A stretch of DNA of 60,000 nucleotides, taken from contig OX442314.1 in assembly GCA_949358305.1 (NCBI GenBank), positions 20,765,060 through 20,825,059 on the forward strand. Reading direction: 5' to 3'. The notes beneath the pieces are model-generated. The model made no database searches. It was given only the letters and a program-made list of their open reading frames with translations, and had not been told where the DNA came from. Position 1 is the first letter of the stretch. The number at the start of each line of letters is the position of its first letter. This DNA is from Strigamia acuminata. Lineage: Eukaryota; Arthropoda; Chilopoda; Geophilomorpha; Linotaeniidae. Below, piece by piece: positions 39,801 to 50,663 of the stretch. The translations under genes and the position numbers were made by a program.

Positions 39801-40977
39801 ATTTGGGGAGTATTTTAGTCGATGAATATGGCATGGATCAGGGTTGCCATAAAGGATTACTCGAAATGCTAGAAGTAGGTGGTTTATCACGTTTGTTTTA
39901 GCGTCGATAGTAAATATATATATATTTTTTTAGGCATTTTGCGGACCCACATTCATTCTGTTAGATGGACCTAATAATTTACGAAATCATCCCGACACAG
40001 TTGACGACTTATTCCGGTTATGTACAAGATTCCTGCAACGAATAACGGTTCTCTTTTTGCAATCATCGATGTTTAAATCGATTCTTCAATGCGGTTTAGT
40101 CGCGTGTGCACTTGATCATCGAGATGCGAATGCGTCAGTAATGAAATTCTTCAATGAGCTAATTCGATGTCACCGTATTAAAGATGTAAGAATGTTTATA
40201 GTTGTACTTGCCAATATATTGAATTACAAATATTTTCAGGAAGCTGAGGACTTCGAAATTCGCCGCAAACTTGTCATCGCGTGCTTGGTCGAGCATGGGG
40301 CGTTATTAATATCGAATTTAATTAACTCGAGTCTCTTTTGTCTACCTACCTTCATGATCCCAGATGTGGCCGACGTGATCTACGAACTAATGCTCTACGA
40401 CAGACGAGCAGTATGTTTATGGTTAGAAGAAACCCTGAAAACCTTACCAACTCAGAGCAGCGGTGGAAGCATTACAGCGACACACAAGCAATTGACAGAC
40501 TTTCATAAAGCAGTCACTAGGTAAATATCTTTCGAATTATATTAGTTTTAAGAGAAAAAAAATAACTGCTTTGTTAATTATGAACGCAAATTGCGGAGAT
40601 TACCGTGTTTAATAATTTTTGCAATTTTATTGTAAAATTGCGCTTTTTATGCCAGTTTGGCTAACGGTAACGGCAGCTGTTTTTGTTATTAAATAGTTGA
40701 AATAAGGGGTATTGATTACAAGACTTCTCTTTCTACTAGAATAGGACAAAGGCTCTTGCGGTGCTGTTTGGTTTTTAATAATTCGCTTTATTTTTCAGTT
40801 CGGAAAACGAAAAATCTGTGAAAAGAGCATTGCAAGATTTTACAAGATTATTTCGTTGAAAGACGTGGATTTTTTTTTTTCAAAAAGTAAAATTACTCTC
40901 TACCTTTATCTCGCAGCGCGGAAAGTGGCAGAGACGTCAGTTTAGCCGTGAGGACCTTATTGCGATTGTATCGCTGA
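36837..40977 (+). CDS. TNPO3: transportin-3 (importin-β family)
   Basis: Nuclear import receptor for SR-rich splicing factors, built of HEAT repeats. Fifteen coding exons close to 928 residues with the first terminal exon: 36837-36953, 37022-37111, 37225-37338, 37447-37520, 37589-37652, 37720-37812, 37877-38199, 38269-38554, 38621-38728, 38809-38906, 38984-39551, 39617-39874, 39934-40185, 40240-40520, 40799-40859. Recognisable blocks: [17 protein letters not shown] at the N-terminus; [75 protein letters not shown]; and the ending [11 protein letters not shown]. Length matches the 923-residue human protein. A second 61-base terminal exon (40917-40977) follows and would give a different C-terminus with the same length. 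Confidence 0.95.
40799..40859 (+). other. TNPO3: TNPO3 terminal exon, version a
   Basis: After acceptor TTTTTCAG, joins in phase to exon 14 and adds [20 protein letters not shown] and a stop. This version is closest to the vertebrate ALRDFTRLFR ending. Confidence 0.85.
40917..40977 (+). other. TNPO3: TNPO3 terminal exon, version b
   Basis: After acceptor TTATCTCGCAG, joins exon 14 in the same phase and adds [20 protein letters not shown] and a stop. It has the same 61-base length as version a and about 7 of 20 residues in common with it. It would be used only if version a is skipped. Confidence 0.65.
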
Positions 40978-41611
40978 GGAAGAGAAGATTACTACTTGAC
41001 AGTGTCGTCTTGGAACATACTACGCGACAGATTGTGTAACACACACACATACGGTGAATTGTTGACGGCCTAATTTTTTTCTAAAAAAATACAAAATGGT
41101 TTAAGAAAAATTTGATTTTAGTAGTGCCTTTTGCGTTTAAGATTGTGAAACAAAACATTTGTACATTTAATTTTTTTTATTTTTTTTTTTTTTTATTTAA
41201 ATGTAAAAGGGAAAAAAATTGTTTCAATTTTCGTATAACATTTTGGTTTTCTTGTTTGGTTTTTAATTTTAAAAAAGCATGTAATTTTCAACAAAAAAAA
41301 AAAAGAAAAAATCAGAACCAGTTACTGTTGTTCAAGTAATGATGTGTGCTGTGATATTTTTGATGGAATAAATGAAGTAACAAATGTATACAACAAATAC
41401 TGTATGTTTTTATTATCTAATTAAAATAATTTCATTTGTTTCAAATGTATCGTCAATAGTTTATGTTCTAAATTGAAAATGTTTTGAAATGTTAAAAGTT
41501 TAAAATGTAAAACTAATCTGGCACAGTAAAAAAAAAGAATCAAAGGTTAGTGAATCTGACATGAGGTCTACTGATTGAATTTGATTTGAAAGTCGTTGGT
41601 TGTAAGAAATT
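40978..41611. other. TNPO3 3' UTR and spacer
   Basis: AT-rich. GGAATAAATGAAG near 41366 supplies a likely AATAAA poly(A) signal. No other gene. Confidence 0.5.
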
Positions 41612-42826
41612 ATGGTCCACCTACAAGTTATTTGTTTTTTTATTTTTAATTCCAAGTTTATTAGTAGCTACAACTACACAAGAAACATTTAAAGCTACGT
41701 TTTGGTCGAATGGCTCACCGGCACCATACATACAATTAACTTCTAGTATTCCAGAACCGTTGGACGAATTCAGTTTATCTTGTTGGATTCGACCGCAAGT
41801 CATTGAAAACGCCACTGTTTTCTCCTACATGCTTCCTAAAACAGGTGATAAACTTTCCATTGGCATTTTCGTACCTGATGTTAATCGGCAAATGGGTTCG
41901 TTGTACAACTACAGTGTAAGCTGTGTAGACCGGACATAGGACGGGTCCCAGAAACTTGTCCGGTCAAGGGAATGTCCGGATGGGAGAGGCGATTTAACAT
42001 TGCTGGGTTTAGGGCGGGACCAAATTAGGCCCTCCAAACTGTCCGGTCTACACAGCTGTCCGGTCAGTGCTATGTCCGGTCTACGCAGCTTTGACTGTAA
42101 TAATAAATTATTCTACAGGAAAATTTCCAAATGTAATTTTATTTAAAAGGTTTCGTTTCTCTGATTCGCGAAAAAGGCCGTGAGATTGTGTACGAAGAAT
42201 ATTCATATGATCCGTTATTCATAACCGGTCAGTGGACTCATTTATGCTTGACATCGTCAGATTTAATTGGCGAACCGGCTGTTTTCTTTGCAAATGGTGC
42301 TGAAGTATCGAAGAAGAAACTGAAAGATTCGTTGTCAGAAAAACCATTTAGTGAAGATCGTTTTTTATTTGATACCGTTGGCGATGGTATAATAATTCTT
42401 GGGCAAGATCAAGATACACAAGGAGGAAATATCGGAAAGGGCAGATTTCAAGGCGATCTAAGTGACCTTAATTTGTGGGACTACAAGCTCTGCAATGATA
42501 CAGGTCAATAGTATAAAGTGTGAAGATGGGCAACTGGCGAGGTATTTGATTTCCAACCAACAGGAATCAAATATCTCTGTCCGAAAAAGGCGGATGAATT
42601 ATAAATTTTATTTTTACTTTATTTTCTAGTTACCAAAATTTACAAATGCGAATTACCGGCTGATGGCAATGTCATTTCTTGGTCAAAAAGCGGAAAAAGA
42701 TTTTATAATGGAGTGCAGACTTCATTAGCTCGACTACCTTGTAGCTGGTGCCAGCAGGACCGCCAAGAAAGAGCTCGAAGAAGACTGGTAAGCACTTGTA
42801 CAAATGCAAATAAAACACCTGTTTAG
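41612..42826 (+). pseudogene. pentraxin-like secreted protein, copy 1 (one frameshift)
   Basis: Pentraxins are secreted, calcium-dependent pattern-recognition lectins. Three exons: 41612-41895, 42150-42503, 42630-42826. The start MVHLQVICF parallels copy 3 (MARLQLVCF), but a run of seven T (41635-41641) shifts the frame by one base before the rest of the signal peptide (LIPSLLVATTTQ). Downstream, FSLSCWIRP, GQWTHLCLTSS, the calcium-site-like ILGQDQDTQGG and FQGDLSDLNLWD follow the pentraxin order. A C-terminal extension has CELPADGNVISWSK, FYNGVQTS and LPC. Apart from the T run all phases close (about 277 residues), so the shift may be a sequencing error, or the copy may be newly broken. In the signature HxCx[ST]Wx[ST] the Trp is Ser. 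Intron 1 carries a hairpin element. Confidence 0.75.
41912..42097. mobile_element. 186-bp mariner-type MITE in pentraxin intron
   Basis: Terminal inverted repeats of about 27 bp: CAGTGTAAGCTGTGTAGACC at the left; its mirror, CAGTCAAAGCTGCGTAGACC, at the right. TA is duplicated on both sides (41910-41911 and 42098-42099). The word TGTCCGGTC is repeated inside. It lies 16 bases after the inferred donor of exon 1. Confidence 0.85.
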
Positions 42827-43065
42827 ACGCAAGTAATTGTTTTCATCGAATAAATCAATTTTAATATTGAAATTTGATTTAAAAATAAAATCATTACTCA
42901 TTACAATTACCGGTATGTAATCTATCAAGTTCATCCAGTGATGAAATAAATTCAGTAGTTTACAGTTCAGAGTTTACTGTTTGCAACGGCAATGTTAAAG
43001 TGGTGTTTAATTTCTTCTAAGCTTATGTTTCAATAGACATTTAGTCGTCAATTGCAATCCAAATC
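42827..43065. other. spacer between pentraxin copies 1 and 2
   Basis: Holds an AATAAA (in CGAATAAATCAA) that probably ends copy 1. Nothing else recognised. Confidence 0.5.
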
Positions 43066-44017
43066 ATGGCTTATAGCATTCAAATTGTTTATGTTATTCT
43101 TTTGACATGGACACTTGCGTTTGCTACTAAACATGAAAGTTTCATGGCTTCTTTTTTGTCAACTGCTGATGAACCTTATATTAAGTTAGGTCGGACAATT
43201 TCAGAACCACTTAGAGAGCTTACAGTGTGTTAACGATATCACCATGACTGTATTCTCTTATGTAAATCCAAATGAAAAACTTTCAATCGGAGTAATCACG
43301 GGTGGACACACAACAAATCGGGGTCGGTATTATTATGGAAAAGGTAGAATATATTTTTTGTTTGATGTATCATAGAATTGTCTCGTTTTCATTTTGATAA
43401 TAGGATTTGTCAATTGCCAAAACTACAATGAGAGTATGGATAGCAAGCCGTCATCGTTATCTACTACTTTTACTCCAATGCATACTGAGGTTGGTGAATG
43501 GACACACTTCTGTTTCGCGTGGTCATATGCTAAAGGTAGCCCTCTCGTTTTCATTAATGGACATCCAAGTTACATAGATGGTAATCGCTATGCCTGCAAC
43601 CACGTTATAACTGGTGGCGGTGTAATAATTCTTGGTCAAGACCAAAATGATGCTAATGAAGAAAATTTTAACAAAAATTCAGCTTTTTTAGGCGACATAA
43701 GCGAATTTCATATGTGGAATAGGAAACTATTACGCGATGAAAGTGAGTAAAAATATAAAATATATTTTATAAACAAAAGCTGTGTACAATTTTAAATTTT
43801 TTATTATACCGGGATTAGCTTATTCTGTTTGACTTTTTTTAAAAAAATTTCTTTGCAAGTTTTGAACATTTCAAAATGTGATGCACCTGCTGATGGCAAT
43901 ATCTATTCTTGGTCAAAACATCGAACAATCTTTTACAATGGAGTTGAAACGCCTTCTGTTTATCTCCCGTGTGGCAACGATAATTTATACGCACACATAA
44001 CATATGATCGTTTATAG
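43066..44017 (+). pseudogene. pentraxin-like protein, copy 2 (internal deletion)
   Basis: Three exons in the same pattern as copy 1: 43066-43343, 43404-43742, 43860-44017. The signal peptide MAYSIQIVYVILLTWTLAFA is intact, followed by YIKLGRTISEPLRELTVC. Directly after that cysteine an in-frame TAA occurs and the frame resumes one base later at NDITMTVFSYVNP. Compared with copy 3, about 12 residues (the FWVRP strand) are missing, so this is a deletion with frameshift. The rest is well kept: EVGEWTHFCFAWS, IILGQDQNDANEENF, FLGDISEFHMWN, then the extension CDAPADGNIYSWSK, FYNGVETPS, LPC. Conservation of the downstream frame implies recent loss. Confidence 0.8.
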
Positions 44018-44433
44018 TACTGATGATTGTGATTGTTATTGTTAAGTATACCATACTGTAATTAAATGAATAAATGTGGTGTAAAGATTTATATTTACTG
44101 GTAAATTCAGAATATAAGCCCACAAATGAAACTGAAACGAATCAGCTTACAACATTTCACCAAATTGAAATTACCCAAACACTTCATGATGCTGCCCCTT
44201 GAACTTTGCTGCTGAGCACAAGAAACAAATTTTGCGAGAGTGGGTTGGTTTCGTGTATCCCCCTTTCGCCGAATCCCGTTTTTTGTTGAAATTGTTACGT
44301 TGTCTACAATGTACTTCATAATTTTGCCCGAACCATAAAAAATGTTTAATGTTGGGGTGCCATGACATTTTTTAGTAGGATGGGGAAAACAAAGAAGGAT
44401 GAATAAAATTTGTAAATTTACACTGATTATTTT

Positions 44434-44641
44434 TGTTATGCTGGGGCATCACGTTGAAATAAAGGAGAGGTTTTTAAAGTGGAAAACAAAACACACGTCT
44501 TTACTCGTGGGTAAAATACAAGCAAGTGAGGAGTAAATACAAAATTGTCATGGTAACGCTTTTACAACAATGTAACAGTATGATATAGCAATAACACGTT
44601 CTTCAACAATGAACTCAACATTACATTAACATAACTTAACA
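44434..44641 (-). repeat. Copia 3' LTR
   Basis: 208 bp, from TGTTATGCTGGGGCATCACG to ACATAACTTAACA, identical by eye to the other LTR. AATAAA motifs are not prominent on the coding strand. Confidence 0.95.
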
Positions 44642-44656
44642 TTACTTCCCCTGAAA
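44642..44656 (-). other. Copia polypurine tract
   Basis: Minus strand CAGGGGAAGTAA abuts the 3' LTR, where plus-strand synthesis would be primed. Confidence 0.65.
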
Positions 44657-44660
44657 CCCA

Positions 44661-45221
44661 TTATGCCCTGATAATTGGTTTCACACCTAATAATTCTCTG
44701 AAATTACTTAATTTCACTTTATCTAAAGGCTTTGTCAATAAATCAGCTTCATTGTTCTCGGTTGGAACAAATTCCAATTTGACTCGTTTCGCCTTTATCT
44801 GTTTTCTGATGTAGTGGTACCGGACGTCAATATGTTTTGATCTCCGGTTCTCCACATTGCTTTGTGCAAAAACTTTAGCTGGTTGGTTGTCGCATCTCAT
44901 GATTGTTGGTCCTCCGATCAACGTTGACAAATCCAACTCTTCGATCAGTCGTCGCATCCACACAATGTCTTTCGAACAATTGCACATCGAGATGTACTCA
45001 GCTTCCATGCTGCTGGTGGCTACGACCTTCTGCTTGCTGCTCTGCCATATTACTAAATTCTCGGCTAGTTTCAGCAAAGTTCCGCTGTAAGATCTTCGGT
45101 TGATCTTGCAATTCGCCCAATCTGCGTCTGCGAATGCAGTCAAAAATCCTTTATTCTCATTGTAAACCAATCCGTGTTTCTTGGTTCCCGACAGATATCG
45201 TAGAATGCGTTTGGCCATTTG
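44661..45221 (-). pseudogene. Copia RNase H part
   Basis: Begins AKRILRYLSGTKKHGL. RNase H catalytic residues appear in ADADWANC, SSMEAEYISM and RCDNQPAKVFAQ. Then RRSKHIDVRYHYIR and NEADLLTKPL, the usual C-terminal Copia motif. The normal stop lies 20 bases before the 3' LTR. Confidence 0.9.
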
Positions 45222-45224
45222 TCA

Positions 45225-45524
45225 GTGATTGGTTTTTGGTTTGCTGTTAAATTGTGCTAACACATTTACAGCGTGTGAAATGTCCGGTCTCGTACTGTTA
45301 GCCAAGTAAGATAAGCAGCCAATTATCTCTCTATAAGGCTCGACCGTCAGATCTTCAAATTCTTCTGGCTCTTTCTTATTGTTGTCAGTACATTTCACCA
45401 TTGGTGTCGCCATCGGTTTTGAATCAGTCATGTTGAATCTCTTCAGGACTTTCTCAACATATTTTTCTTGCGTTAAAAACATGTTTCCGTTTTTATCCCG
45501 TCCAAATTCGATTCCTAGCATGTA
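45225..45524 (-). pseudogene. Copia reverse transcriptase, C-terminal part
   Basis: Continues beyond the nested insertion with MLGIEFGRDKNG, YVEKVLKRFNM, PYREIIGCLSYLANSTRPDI and VNVLAQF. It ends at a TGA (45224-45222) where Copia proteins usually have a tryptophan (HW before the KRILRYL motif). Confidence 0.9.
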
Positions 45525-45760
45525 CAGTCGTGTTCAAAAAAACTGGACCCTCACTCTGTGCTGGCAATTGAAATTGTGAGTAATTCTGTGTTTTGCCACT
45601 AGGTGAAACACCAGACATCAACAGGTGATAATATAGCCTTGTCTACAGTGATCCTTTCATAATTTAGTGGACAGTTTTAAAAAGGAAAATATAAGTTATT
45701 TTCATAGAAAAAGTGTATGGATATTTAATATTAAGAAATAAAAAATTAATTTGTTTAATA

Positions 45761-47252
45761 TTTTCTAACAATAAAGAATATTTTCTAACAATAAAGAATA
45801 TTTTCTAACAATAAAGAATATTTTCTAACAATAAAGAATATTTTCTAACAATAAAGAATATTTTCTAACAATAAAGAATATTTTCTAACAATAAAGAATA
45901 TTTTCTAACAATAAAGAATATTTTCTAACAATAAAGAATATTTTCTAACAATAAAGAATATTTTCTAACAATAAAGAATATTTTCTAACAATAAAGAATA
46001 TTTTCTAACAATAAAGAATATTTTCTAACAATAAAGAATATTTTCTAACAATAAAGAATATTTTCTAACAATAAAGAATATTTTCTAACAATAAAGAATA
46101 TTTTCTAACAATAAAGAATATTTTCTAACAATAAAGAATATTTTCTAACAATAAAGAATATTTTCTAACAATAAAGAATATTTTCTAACAATAAAGAATA
46201 TTTTCTAACAATAAAGAATATTTTCTAACAATAAAGAATATTTTCTAACAATAAAGAATATTTTCTAACAATAAAGAATATTTTCTAACAATAAAGAATA
46301 TTTTCTAACAATAAAGAATATTTTCTAACAATAAAGAATATTTTCTAACAATAAAGAATATTTTCTAACAATAAAGAATATTTTCTAACAATAAAGAATA
46401 TTTTCTAACAATAAAGAATATTTTCTAACAATAAAGAATATTTTCTAACAATAAAGAATATTTTCTAACAATAAAGAATATTTTCTAACAATAAAGAATA
46501 TTTTCTAACAATAAAGAATATTTTCTAACAATAAAGAATATTTTCTAACAATAAAGAATATTTTCTAACAATAAAGAATATTTTCTAACAATAAAGAATA
46601 TTTTCTAACAATAAAGAATATTTTCTAACAATAAAGAATATTTTCTAACAATAAAGAATATTTTCTAACAATAAAGAATATTTTCTAACAATAAAGAATA
46701 TTTTCTAACAATAAAGAATATTTTCTAACAATAAAGAATATTTTCTAACAATAAAGAATATTTTCTAACAATAAAGAATATTTTCTAACAATAAAGAATA
46801 TTTTCTAACAATAAAGAATATTTTCTAACAATAAAGAATATTTTCTAACAATAAAGAATATTTTCTAACAATAAAGAATATTTTCTAACAATAAAGAATA
46901 TTTTCTAACAATAAAGAATATTTTCTAACAATAAAGAATATTTTCTAACAATAAAGAATATTTTCTAACAATAAAGAATATTTTCTAACAATAAAGAATA
47001 TTTTCTAACAATAAAGAATATTTTCTAACAATAAAGAATATTTTCTAACAATAAAGAATATTTTCTAACAATAAAGAATATTTTCTAACAATAAAGAATA
47101 TTTTCTAACAATAAAGAATATTTTCTAACAATAAAGAATATTTTCTAACAATAAAGAATATTTTCTAACAATAAAGAATATTTTCTAACAATAAAGAATA
47201 TTTTCTAACAATAAAGAATATTTTCTAACAATAAAGAATATTTTCTAACAAT
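45761..47252 (+). repeat. 20-bp satellite, 74 identical copies
   Basis: The unit TTTTCTAACAATAAAGAATA repeats without any visible change for 74 full copies plus 12 bases. Absence of variation implies very recent expansion or an assembly artefact. Confidence 0.97.
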
Positions 47253-47260
47253 TTTTACTT

Positions 47261-47910
47261 AAAGTGGTCCCAAAATGACTCGTGTTTTGGTCGCATTAGG
47301 AAGGTTTTTCACGAAAAGTGGTCCCAAATGGGCATGTTTTGGTCGCATCAGGGAGGTTTTGCACTCAAAGTGGTCGCAAAAAGGAGCGTTTTTGGTCGCA
47401 TTAGGGAGGTTTTGCACTCAAAGTGGTCGCAAAAAGGAGCGTTTTTGGTCGCATTAGGGAGGTTTTGCACTCAAAGTGGTCGCAAAAAGGAGCGTTTTTG
47501 GTCGCATTAGGGAGGTTTTGCACTCAAAGTGGTCGCAAAAAGGAGCGTTTTTGGTCGCATTAGGGAGGTTTTGCACTCAAAATGGTCGCAAAAGGAGCGT
47601 TTTTGGTCGCATTAGGGAGGTTTTGCACTCAAAGTGGTCGCAAAATGAGTGTGTTTTGGTCGCATTAGGGAGGTTTTGCACTCAAAGTGGTCGCAAAAAG
47701 GAGCGTTTTTGGTCGCATTAGGGAGGTTTTGCACTCAAAATGGTCGCAAAAGGAGCGTTTTTGGTCGCATTAGGGAGGTTTTGCACTCAAAGTGGTCGCA
47801 AAATGAGTGTGTTTTGGTCGCATTAGGAAGGTTTTTCACTTAAAGTGGTCCCAAAATAAGCGTGTTTTGGTTGCATTAGGGAGGTTTTTCACTTAAAGTG
47901 GTCCCAAAAT
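47261..47910 (+). repeat. 53-bp minisatellite, about 12 copies
   Basis: Unit begins AAAGTGGTCGCAAAAAGGAG and continues with a GTTTTTGGTCGCATTAGGGA type half. Outer units at both ends have diverged (GGTCCC for GGTCGC), central ones are nearly identical. Because 53 is not a multiple of three, open frames here cycle through all readings and are not genes. Confidence 0.95.
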
Positions 47911-47930
47911 TTATACAATGTTTAAAAAAC

Positions 47931-48070
47931 ATTCTTTATTGTTAGAAAATATTCTTTATTGTTAGAAAATATTCTTTATTGTTAGAAAATATTCTTTATT
48001 GTTAGAAAATATTCTTTATTGTTAGAAAATATTCTTTATTGTTAGAAAATATTCTTTATTGTTAGAAAAT
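47931..48070 (-). repeat. 20-bp satellite, seven inverted copies
   Basis: Exact complement of the 45761-47252 unit, seven copies. It mirrors the large array on the other arm of the element. Confidence 0.97.
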
Positions 48071-48305
48071 ATTAAACAAATTAATTTTTTATTTCTTAAT
48101 ATTAAATATCCACACACTTTTTCTATGGAAATAACTTATATTTTCCTTTTTAAAACTGTACACTAAATTATGAAAGGATCACTGTAGACAAGGCTATATT
48201 ATCACCTGTTGATGTCTGGTGTTTCACCTAGTGGCAAAACACGGAATTACTCACAATTTCAATTGCCAGCACAGAGTGAGGGTCCAGTTTTTTTGAACAC
48301 GACTG

Positions 48306-48727
48306 TACTTCAGAGTTCCAAGCTCTTTGATTTCAAAACATTTACGCAGTCTCTTTTTGATTTTTCGACACATGTTTTCCGATTGTCCGGCTATCACCAT
48401 GTCGTCGACGTAAACCCCGATAATTCCGCGTTCGTTTCCTATTTGAATCCAATAAACACACGCGTCGGAAAAACAACGTTTGAAACCCTGTTTCTCGAGT
48501 TCCTCGTCCAACTTGTCATTCCACGCACGTCCTGATTGTTTTAATCCGTATAACGACTTGATCAGTCTGCACACTTTATTTTTCCATTTTCCCACTAAGC
48601 CTTCGGGAATTTCCATGTAGACTTCTTCTTCGAGTATACCATTTAAGTATGCTGTCGTTACATCAACTTGTTCCAATACCCAACCCAAAATTACAGCTGT
48701 GGCAATTATGAGTTGCATCGTCGCAAT
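48306..48727 (-). pseudogene. Copia reverse transcriptase, central part
   Basis: Resumes after the frameshift and TGA: DVTTAYLNGILEEEVYMEIP, LYGLKQSGRAW, and the catalytic motif YVDDM. It ends at KELGTLKY, where the nested element is inserted at a TA. The coding sense continues on the far side of the insertion. Confidence 0.9.
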
Positions 48728-48734
48728 TCACGCC

Positions 48735-50663
48735 ACTGGAGAATGTCTCGGTATAATCATGACCGTAGCGCTGTGTAAATCCTTTGGTCACTAAGCGCGC
48801 TTTATACCGCTCTACCGAACCATCTGGGTTTTGTTTGACTCGAAACACCCACTTACAGCCAATCGCTTTGCTGTCTTTTGGTAAATCCGTAATCTCCCAT
48901 GTTTCATTCTTGTGCAAGCTGTTTGATTCGTCATCTATTGCGGTTTGCCATTTCGTTGCATCCTTGGAATTCAATGCCTCTTGGTAGGTGGAAGGTTCTT
49001 CAAAATGACAAAACATTGCTGTTCCTATCAAATCCTCTTCATCTTCTTCCTCTGCATCTTCCGTTTCTGCAACTTCCGGTTCCGCTTGTTGTTGCACCTG
49101 ACTTCGGAGAATCATTTTTGTTGGTTCGTATTGTTTTTGAACGGCTTCAGCTTTTGTCGGTCGTCCACGTTTTGGTTTCGCCGCTGGCGGAACTTGTTTC
49201 GGTTCGTCGAAAGTGAGAGTCATTACTTCCTTCGCGTCCAGTTCATCCGTTTCGTTGAATCCGAACTCATTTTCTTTGAACATGACGTCACGTGAAGTCA
49301 TCACTTTTCTTTTCTTGGTATTCCACAACCGATATGTCTTCTTCCCGGCTGAATACCCAAGAAATATGCATTTTTCTCCGCGATTGTCCAATTTTCTTCT
49401 TTTGGGCGCGGGAACGTGCATCACTGCGTTGCAGCCAAACACTCTTAAGTGTTTCACGGATGGCGTCCGCCCGTACCAAACTTCATACGGCGTTTTCCCA
49501 GTGATTTGTGTCACTGTCCGGTTTCTCACGTAAACTGCAGTGCTGACTGCTTCAGCCCAAAAATCTGCACTCAATTGCGTTTGGATCAAACTTGACCGCA
49601 CCAGATCCAGCAATGTCCGGTTTAACCTCTCAGAAACTCCATTTTGTTCTGGGGTGTACACTGCGGTGCGTTGATGAGAAATTCCTTTCTCCTTCAGGAA
49701 ACGATCAAATTCTTCGTTGCAGTATTCGAGCCCGTTATCCGTTCGCAAGGCTTTTATTTTCTTCCCCGTTTTTCTCTCCATTCTCGTCATGTAATCTTGA
49801 AATTTTTCAAGCGCTTCAGATTTGTGGGTCAGAAAGTAGACATCTATTTTCCTTGACTTATCATCAATAAACGTAAGGTAGTAACGATGCCCTCCCTTGC
49901 TCTTTGTTTGTAGTGGACCCGCAATGTCCGAATGGATCAAATCCAGTACTTCGGGTGCCAACTTCCGTTCTTCCTTGTTGAACGGTTTTTGGGTGGATTT
50001 TCCTTGGAGACATGAATCACATTTGCTGATTGCATCTTTGTTGATCTCCAATCCCCTGACTTTGTCTTTTTCGGCCATCTTTTGTAGACTGTCCAAAGAC
50101 ACGTGCATGTATCTTTGATGCCATATCTCGTTTTTGGTCGCCTCTTTTGTCGCCATCATCTCGTGATGTGACGCCTCGTTGACCAGATACATTCTGTTTT
50201 CTCTCTTCGCTCGAAGAATCACGACATCCTTTGAATTCATCACGTTGCAAAATCTGTTCTTGAATGACAACCAGTAGCCTTTTGCTTCCAGTTGCGCGAC
50301 GGAGAGTAAATTCATCGTCACTTCCGGCACGTAAAGTACTTCTTTTAAAATCGTTGGTACTGTCTGCCCATCATACACGAAATCTACGTTGATGTCCCCT
50401 TGAGCTTCTACTTTGACCTTCTTTCCGTTTGCGATATTTATTTCCGCCACTTTGGGATTTTGAAGTTCCAAAAATTTCCCTTTCTGCGCTGTCATGTGAT
50501 GACTCGCCCCTGAATCGATCACCCAAACGTCCTTATCCGCTCGCGCCGCAAATGCCGACATAACATTGGCCTTCTTGTGGTCACTGGAATTCTTGGACTC
50601 GGCGCTTCTTTCCTTCTTAGGCTTGTGGCAGTCCCGCGCATAATGGCCAAATTTGTTACAATT
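48735..50663 (-). pseudogene. Copia protease, integrase and start of reverse transcriptase
   Basis: Same frame as Gag after the TAG. Aspartic protease DSGASHHMT is followed by the integrase zinc region (H-x4-H in HQRYMH, C-x2-C in CDSC). The integrase core holds the catalytic D in DIAGPL, D in LRTDNG and E in EQNGVSERLNR, then GKTPYEVWYGRTPSV. An acidic linker precedes the RVT_2 domain: ATKWQTAIDDESNSL, CKWVFRVKQNPDGSVERYKA, RLVTKGFTQ and DYTETFS. After ETFS the frame is lost near 48736-48741 and continues in another frame with a TGA at 48730-48728. Confidence 0.9.

Larger units (their letters stand above)
45525..48305. mobile_element. 2.8 kb mariner-type inverted-repeat element nested in Copia
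   Basis: Termini CAGTCGTGTTCAAAAAAACT in inverted orientation, TA duplicated on both sides (45523-45524, 48306-48307). The inverted arms are about 236 bp long (45525-45760 and 48071-48305) with about three differences seen. There is no transposase. The interior consists of three tandem arrays: 74 copies of a 20-mer, about 12 copies of a 53-mer, and seven inverted copies of the same 20-mer. CAGT ends and a TA target point to the Tc1/mariner group. Confidence 0.9.

Noticed and set aside
47275-47843. Several open frames with GRIREVLHSKWSQKGAF-type repeats
   Set aside because: They are translations of the 53-bp minisatellite in rotating frames, inside a non-coding element. No start context or family resemblance.
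45761-48070. CRISPR-like regular repeats
   Set aside because: The 20-mer units are directly adjacent without unique spacers, in a eukaryotic transposon. It is satellite DNA.
48784-50118. Several plus-strand frames of 60-116 codons
   Set aside because: Antisense shadows of the Copia polyprotein, which is clearly coded on the minus strand.
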